Of a stretch of 64,000 nucleotides of DNA, positions 60,678 to 64,000 are shown in pieces. The DNA lies in IMG/VR virus record IMGVR_UViG_3300017593_000751, positions 1 to 64,000 of that record; one strand, written 5' to 3'. The position numbers and the translations under genes were made by a program. A model generated the notes under the pieces. That model saw only the letters and a list, made by a program, of their open reading frames with translations. It was not told the DNA's origin and made no database searches. Origin of the DNA: a virus. Each line of letters opens with the position of its first letter. The first letter of the stretch is position 1.

Positions 60678-61174
60678 CCTACCGACACCGAAGCCGTGCA
60701 GCCGCTACAAGTGGCCGCGTCGCCGTTCAAACTAAAATTACCCGTGACGTGGCCGCCGGTGCAGCTCAAATCGTTAGTCACGTCGGTTATGCCACTAACG
60801 CAAGAACAAGAATTGTCGTCCCCGCCGAAGTACCGGTAGTGGTCGCCGGGGCCGAACCAACGGTCGATGTACGAGCACCAAGTCTGGTCGGCCTTGCAGT
60901 AATAGATATACAAGTCATACCGCCCGCCACTGCCGTCGTCCTTGGACCATCGCCAATAACAATAGTTGGTGTCGTCCGCAAAATCTTGGTAAGTGTAAGT
61001 TCCTGCCGCGTTTTGGCAATCGTTGCTGCAAGAGCTATTTACAGTCACCGACACCGTGGCGTCGGGCTGGTTGCCACTACAAGCCACGCAAGGCCCGCAA
61101 CAGCAGGCGGCGTCCATCGCCACCTTGCGGGAGGCGGTAAAAAGAATCCTGTCGTTGTAGAACATCACCGGCAT
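60674..61174 (-). CDS. Cysteine-rich tail-region protein
   Basis: From the ATG at 61174 it has 166 residues; a TTG at 61183 is an alternative. It contains AACCCGPCVACSG, many later cysteines and repeated aromatic/Gly stretches (FGPGDHYRYFGGDDNSCSCV). It is probably a disulfide- or metal-stabilised virion protein such as a tail tip or fibre part. No family was recognised. Confidence 0.6.
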   Translation of the reverse strand: MPVMFYNDRILFTASRKVAMDAACCCGPCVACSGNQPDATVSVTVNSSCSNDCQNAAGTYTYQDFADDTNYCYWRWSKDDGSGGRYDLYIYYCKADQTWCSYIDRWFGPGDHYRYFGGDDNSCSCVSGITDVTNDLSCTGGHVTGNFSLNGDAATCSGCTASVSVG

Positions 61175-61941
61175 TAAGTACAATCACTCCCCGTATGCCA
61201 AGTGCTCCAGCCTTGGTCGCTCTTGGCCGGCACCCAGACCTTGACGGTACGATATTGCAGCTTGAGGTCCGAAACGCGGATGTCCGAGACGACGATAAGC
61301 TCCTGGAATTGAAACGCCACCCAAGGGTTCAGCCTGGCGTCGGAGTCAATGAACATCCAGCCCTTGGCCCAGAAGTGGTCAGAGTTGGCCGGGTCCCCGC
61401 TCACGTCGCTGGCCACGGGGTCGCTACGGACAGGAAACAACGGAGAGTCCGAACCTTCCGGGTCATAGACGCCGTGGAAACAAGGCGGGGGCGTTTCACT
61501 CATGACGTACCGGGGCAAAGTGGGCGTGGAGCGGTCCTCCAGCTCGAAAACCACCACCCGCATCCCGTTGGGCAGGATGTGAGTATTGTCCGATTCCTCC
61601 GGCAAATTGACCACAGTAACAGTATCGGAGCGCGGGAAGGTCTCATCCGCCCAGACCAACAAGTCAGATTGGCTACCATCGGAACTGGCTATCTTCTGCC
61701 GAACGACGAAGTACCGGCAGTCGGAGTAGTCGCTGGGCTGGCTGGAGGCGTCTATCTTGCCTACCCACCATCGCCCGTGGTCTATCAAGGACAGATAGTC
61801 CCCCTCCGTTGTCTCAGTCAACTTGAGAGGGGGGCTGACGACCAGTCGCCGGCGGACGGCGCGAACAATCTTGTTCAAGTGCTCGGCCGACAAGGCGCGC
61901 TGGCCTGCGCGGAAGTCCTTGATGCTCTCGCGCTCTATCAT
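61174..61941 (-). CDS. Tail-region structural protein
   Basis: This 255-residue protein is beta-rich (DYLSLIDHGRWWVGKIDAS, VVVFELEDRSTPTLPRYVMS) with an N-terminal helix (FRAGQRALSAEHLNKIVRAV) that recalls phage baseplate or fibre proteins. It lies downstream of tape measure in the leftward block. The function is inferred from position. Confidence 0.6.
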   Translation of the reverse strand: MIERESIKDFRAGQRALSAEHLNKIVRAVRRRLVVSPPLKLTETTEGDYLSLIDHGRWWVGKIDASSQPSDYSDCRYFVVRQKIASSDGSQSDLLVWADETFPRSDTVTVVNLPEESDNTHILPNGMRVVVFELEDRSTPTLPRYVMSETPPPCFHGVYDPEGSDSPLFPVRSDPVASDVSGDPANSDHFWAKGWMFIDSDARLNPWVAFQFQELIVVSDIRVSDLKLQYRTVKVWVPAKSDQGWSTWHTGSDCT

Positions 61942-61949
61942 GTCAGGCC

Positions 61950-62720
61950 CTACCAGTTCTGCGGGTCAAGGTCGGAGAATATAGCATCGCTGAAGGGCGG
62001 GTTGCCTTTGCTATCCACCATACGATAGAACCCAGGAGGATTTGGGGGCTTCTTGGTATCACGCTCACGCCAGAAATGATTCCAGGTATGGTCCCTCTTG
62101 GCCCCGAACTTGTAGGTCAGAATAGTAACTGTATTGCCTTCGCTGTCCTTACCTTCTTGCAGGTCGGCCCCCAGGAAAAGCAACGTCTCAGCCGAGTAGG
62201 CATAACCCTTCAACGTTATGGTGTCGGAGTTGACCTTGCCCAAACAATTGAAGATATAATCCTTGCCGATTGCGGTGTCCTTGTCAGTCCTGCCGGTCAA
62301 AGTCAAAGTGACGTGGGGGAAAAGCTTGACGGCCCCCACGTTGTCCTCGGCCCGGACCGGCTCGTTGGTATCGGACCACTTGAAGCCCTCACCGAGCGTG
62401 ATTCCCTCGCCCCCGCCTTCCCACCTCTCCTCCCAGGTGTTCATGTCATTGTTCACCCAGTCGGGTTCGGTGGTGAAAGTGGCCCGGATGATAGCCGTCT
62501 TGGGGCCTCCGGTGGTGGGGTCGGCGTCGCCGGCGGGCGTTACGGTTACACCGGCACAGTACATGAAATTGAAGTCCGAGTGCTGGCGGCGCAAGAGGTC
62601 GCTGACCACGATGGTGCGGTCGCTCCAGGCACACCTATAAGTGCCTTGGGCCTCACCCCGGCGGTGATTGAACCGCTCTTCGTAGCCTTCCCACAAACGT
62701 TCCCAATCGGACTCCGCCAT
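61950..62720 (-). CDS. Tail-region structural protein
   Basis: This 256-residue protein is beta-rich (GVTVTPAGDADPTTGGPKTA, HVTLTLTGRTDKDTAIGKDY). It follows the tape measure gene directly, the usual place of distal tail or baseplate proteins. No family was recognised. Confidence 0.6.
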   Translation of the reverse strand: MAESDWERLWEGYEERFNHRRGEAQGTYRCAWSDRTIVVSDLLRRQHSDFNFMYCAGVTVTPAGDADPTTGGPKTAIIRATFTTEPDWVNNDMNTWEERWEGGGEGITLGEGFKWSDTNEPVRAEDNVGAVKLFPHVTLTLTGRTDKDTAIGKDYIFNCLGKVNSDTITLKGYAYSAETLLFLGADLQEGKDSEGNTVTILTYKFGAKRDHTWNHFWRERDTKKPPNPPGFYRMVDSKGNPPFSDAIFSDLDPQNW

Positions 62721-62724
62721 GTTT

Positions 62725-64000
62725 CTACTCCACCACTACGGGTTGGCCAATCTTTTCGTGAATCATCTTGAGCAACTTGTTGGTAATTTTCAGCTCCTTT
62801 ACTTCCGGCGATAGGGCGGCGGACTGGAGCCTCCGCCACAGGTCCGCCATGCCCATCCACCGCCCGCCTCGTGGGCTGAATCCCTTCATTATCTCTTGAA
62901 GCCGGGCCTCGAAGTACTCTTTCTCCACTCCGGTCATCCGGCCTACGTTGGTTATCTCTCGCAGCAGACGCCGCAAGGCGGCCGCCCTGCCTCCATATCT
63001 CGACCGGTAGATAACATCCATCATGCTGTCCAAGCGACGGCGGCGTTCTTGGAAACCCTCCATTTCAATCCTGTTCCGCTCAGCGGCGAGCCGCTCGGCC
63101 TTTTCTTTCATCCTCCTATTGAACTCGTCCTCCGCCTTGAGTCGTTGTTCATTTGCCCAGTCATAGATTTTGACCACATCCAAACCATACTTCTCGGCCA
63201 CTTCCAACATCTGGTCCCGCCATTGTTCAATTCGCAACAGGGCCTTTTCCAAATCGGTCCCCGCGAACCCGACAAACATTTCGGTTAGTATCCCCTCTCC
63301 TTTCCGCTCCATCCTTTTCTTCTTCCGCCACTTCTCCAACATGGCGTCCACTTCCGCCATTAACTTGGCCGTGGGAGAGAGCTTTCCTTTCGCCGTCCTC
63401 CGCCCGGCGATAATCTTGTCGTGGGCTTCGTAGAACCTCGCAATTGCTTCTTCTTCTCTCTTCTTGGCTTCTGTGTGCTGTCCCCACAATTTGAAAGCTT
63501 CTTCTATCGCCTCAGACAGCGACATCATACCAGGCACTTTGGCCATTTTGGCCAATCGAGTCGTCAACTCGGTAACAAGAAGAATCAGGGACACGACCAG
63601 CCCTTTGATGGAGCCGAGAATGACGAGAAGGCCCTTGAGGCCCTTTATCGCAGGTCGCAGAGCGGCCAATGCGGCTGTTAGCGCCGTAAAGGCCACGGCC
63701 CCTTTCTGCACAACGCTGGGCATTCCTTTCAACGTTCCCGTCAAATTGGAAAGCCAGTCCACCGCTTCTTTCAAGGCCGGTAAAAGGGCCTCCCCCAATT
63801 GAACCCCCAAGTCCTTGAACGCCTGCTTCAATTGATTCAACCGAAAAGCGAACGTTTTCGTGGTCTTGGCATAAGCCTCTTGAGACATCCCCGCGGCACT
63901 GGAAATCAGGGCCACATCCCTATAATAACCACTTAGGTCTTTAAGTGCGGCGGCCACACCTTTCAATCCGCGGATGTTGGGGAACAAAGCCGCCACCTGC
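62725..64000 (-). CDS. Tail tape measure protein, partial
   Basis: About 425 residues of the C-terminal part are present and the frame runs off the right edge. It has SQEAYAKTTKTFAFRLNQLK and FKDLGVQLGEALLPALKEAV, the characteristic tape measure motif, then hydrophobic segments (AFTALTAALAALRP, LLVILGSIKGLVVSLILLV) and long coiled coils. It sets tail length and helps DNA pass into the cell. Confidence 0.88.
   Translation of the reverse strand, partial: QVAALFPNIRGLKGVAAALKDLSGYYRDVALISSAAGMSQEAYAKTTKTFAFRLNQLKQAFKDLGVQLGEALLPALKEAVDWLSNLTGTLKGMPSVVQKGAVAFTALTAALAALRPAIKGLKGLLVILGSIKGLVVSLILLVTELTTRLAKMAKVPGMMSLSEAIEEAFKLWGQHTEAKKREEEAIARFYEAHDKIIAGRRTAKGKLSPTAKLMAEVDAMLEKWRKKKRMERKGEGILTEMFVGFAGTDLEKALLRIEQWRDQMLEVAEKYGLDVVKIYDWANEQRLKAEDEFNRRMKEKAERLAAERNRIEMEGFQERRRRLDSMMDVIYRSRYGGRAAALRRLLREITNVGRMTGVEKEYFEARLQEIMKGFSPRGGRWMGMADLWRRLQSAALSPEVKELKITNKLLKMIHEKIGQPVVVE

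Overview
The window is part of a double-stranded DNA phage genome that packages through a large terminase and an HK97-type portal. It carries terminase, portal, XkdF-like protease, SPP1 gp7-type head protein, tape measure and other tail genes, a phage-type replication and recombination set, and a large glycan-modification operon. No rRNA, tRNA, CRISPR array, integrase or bacterial housekeeping gene was seen. The host cannot be named. Right-arm promoters look like bacterial sigma70 sites (TTGAC[A/T], 16 bp, TATAAT), and predicted lipoproteins with lipobox motifs suggest a diderm or at least lipoprotein-processing bacterium.

Layout: genes from 20.8 kb leftwards to position 1 are all on the minus strand. 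Genes from 21.7 kb to about 60.3 kb are all on the plus strand. From 60.4 kb to the right edge, tail genes are again on the minus strand. The simplest reading is a circularly permuted genome with one leftward late block that wraps around the ends and one rightward early/middle block. They diverge at about 21.4 kb, in an 870-base non-coding region with 10-bp iterons that looks like a replication origin, and converge near 60.4 kb. A major capsid gene was not found and is presumably outside the window. A near-identical 86-bp sequence sits in inverted orientation at both junctions.

Left (late) block, 1-20.8 kb: nucleotide-metabolism genes at the edge, XkdF-like protease, head protein with a 141-aa mini-intein, a metallopeptidase, portal, possible holin, and large terminase with a 201-aa class 3 intein. 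Then come many small proteins of unknown function, a second metallopeptidase, a protein with a dockerin-like calcium loop, a bacterial-type sliding clamp, a membrane-anchored lytic-transglycosylase-like protein and a possible small terminase. Several genes or gene groups have a TATAAT box with no clear -35 box.

Right (early/middle) block: a first gene next to the origin that may be a replication initiator or helicase loader, then small accessory proteins (21.7-27.2 kb). The replication and recombination core follows (27.2-35.1 kb): a second sliding clamp, a uracil-DNA-glycosylase/DNA polymerase I fusion, clamp loader, gp32-like SSB, a UvsY-like candidate, a RecA/UvsX-like recombinase and an HNH nuclease. 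The 35.1-38.9 kb stretch has small genes separated by at least four copies of a structured RNA-like element. Next come a split Rad50/SbcC ATPase around an Mre11/SbcD nuclease (38.9-42.1 kb), membrane and lipoproteins (42.1-43.4 kb), and a glycan operon (43.4-52.3 kb) with glycosyltransferases, two deacetylases, an APS-kinase/nucleotidyltransferase fusion, a sulfotransferase-like protein, methyltransferases and a HAD phosphatase. The block ends with primase, DnaB/gp41-type helicase, SNF2-type helicase, small genes behind repeated promoters, and a sigma-factor-like protein.

The most unusual elements are the four-copy covarying RNA-like element (35.5-37.65 kb), the iteron region, the inverted 86-bp repeats, the class 3 intein, the combination of two clamps, a region-2-only sigma-like protein and late promoters lacking a -35 box, the split Rad50, and the likely sulfation pathway for a phage-directed glycan.
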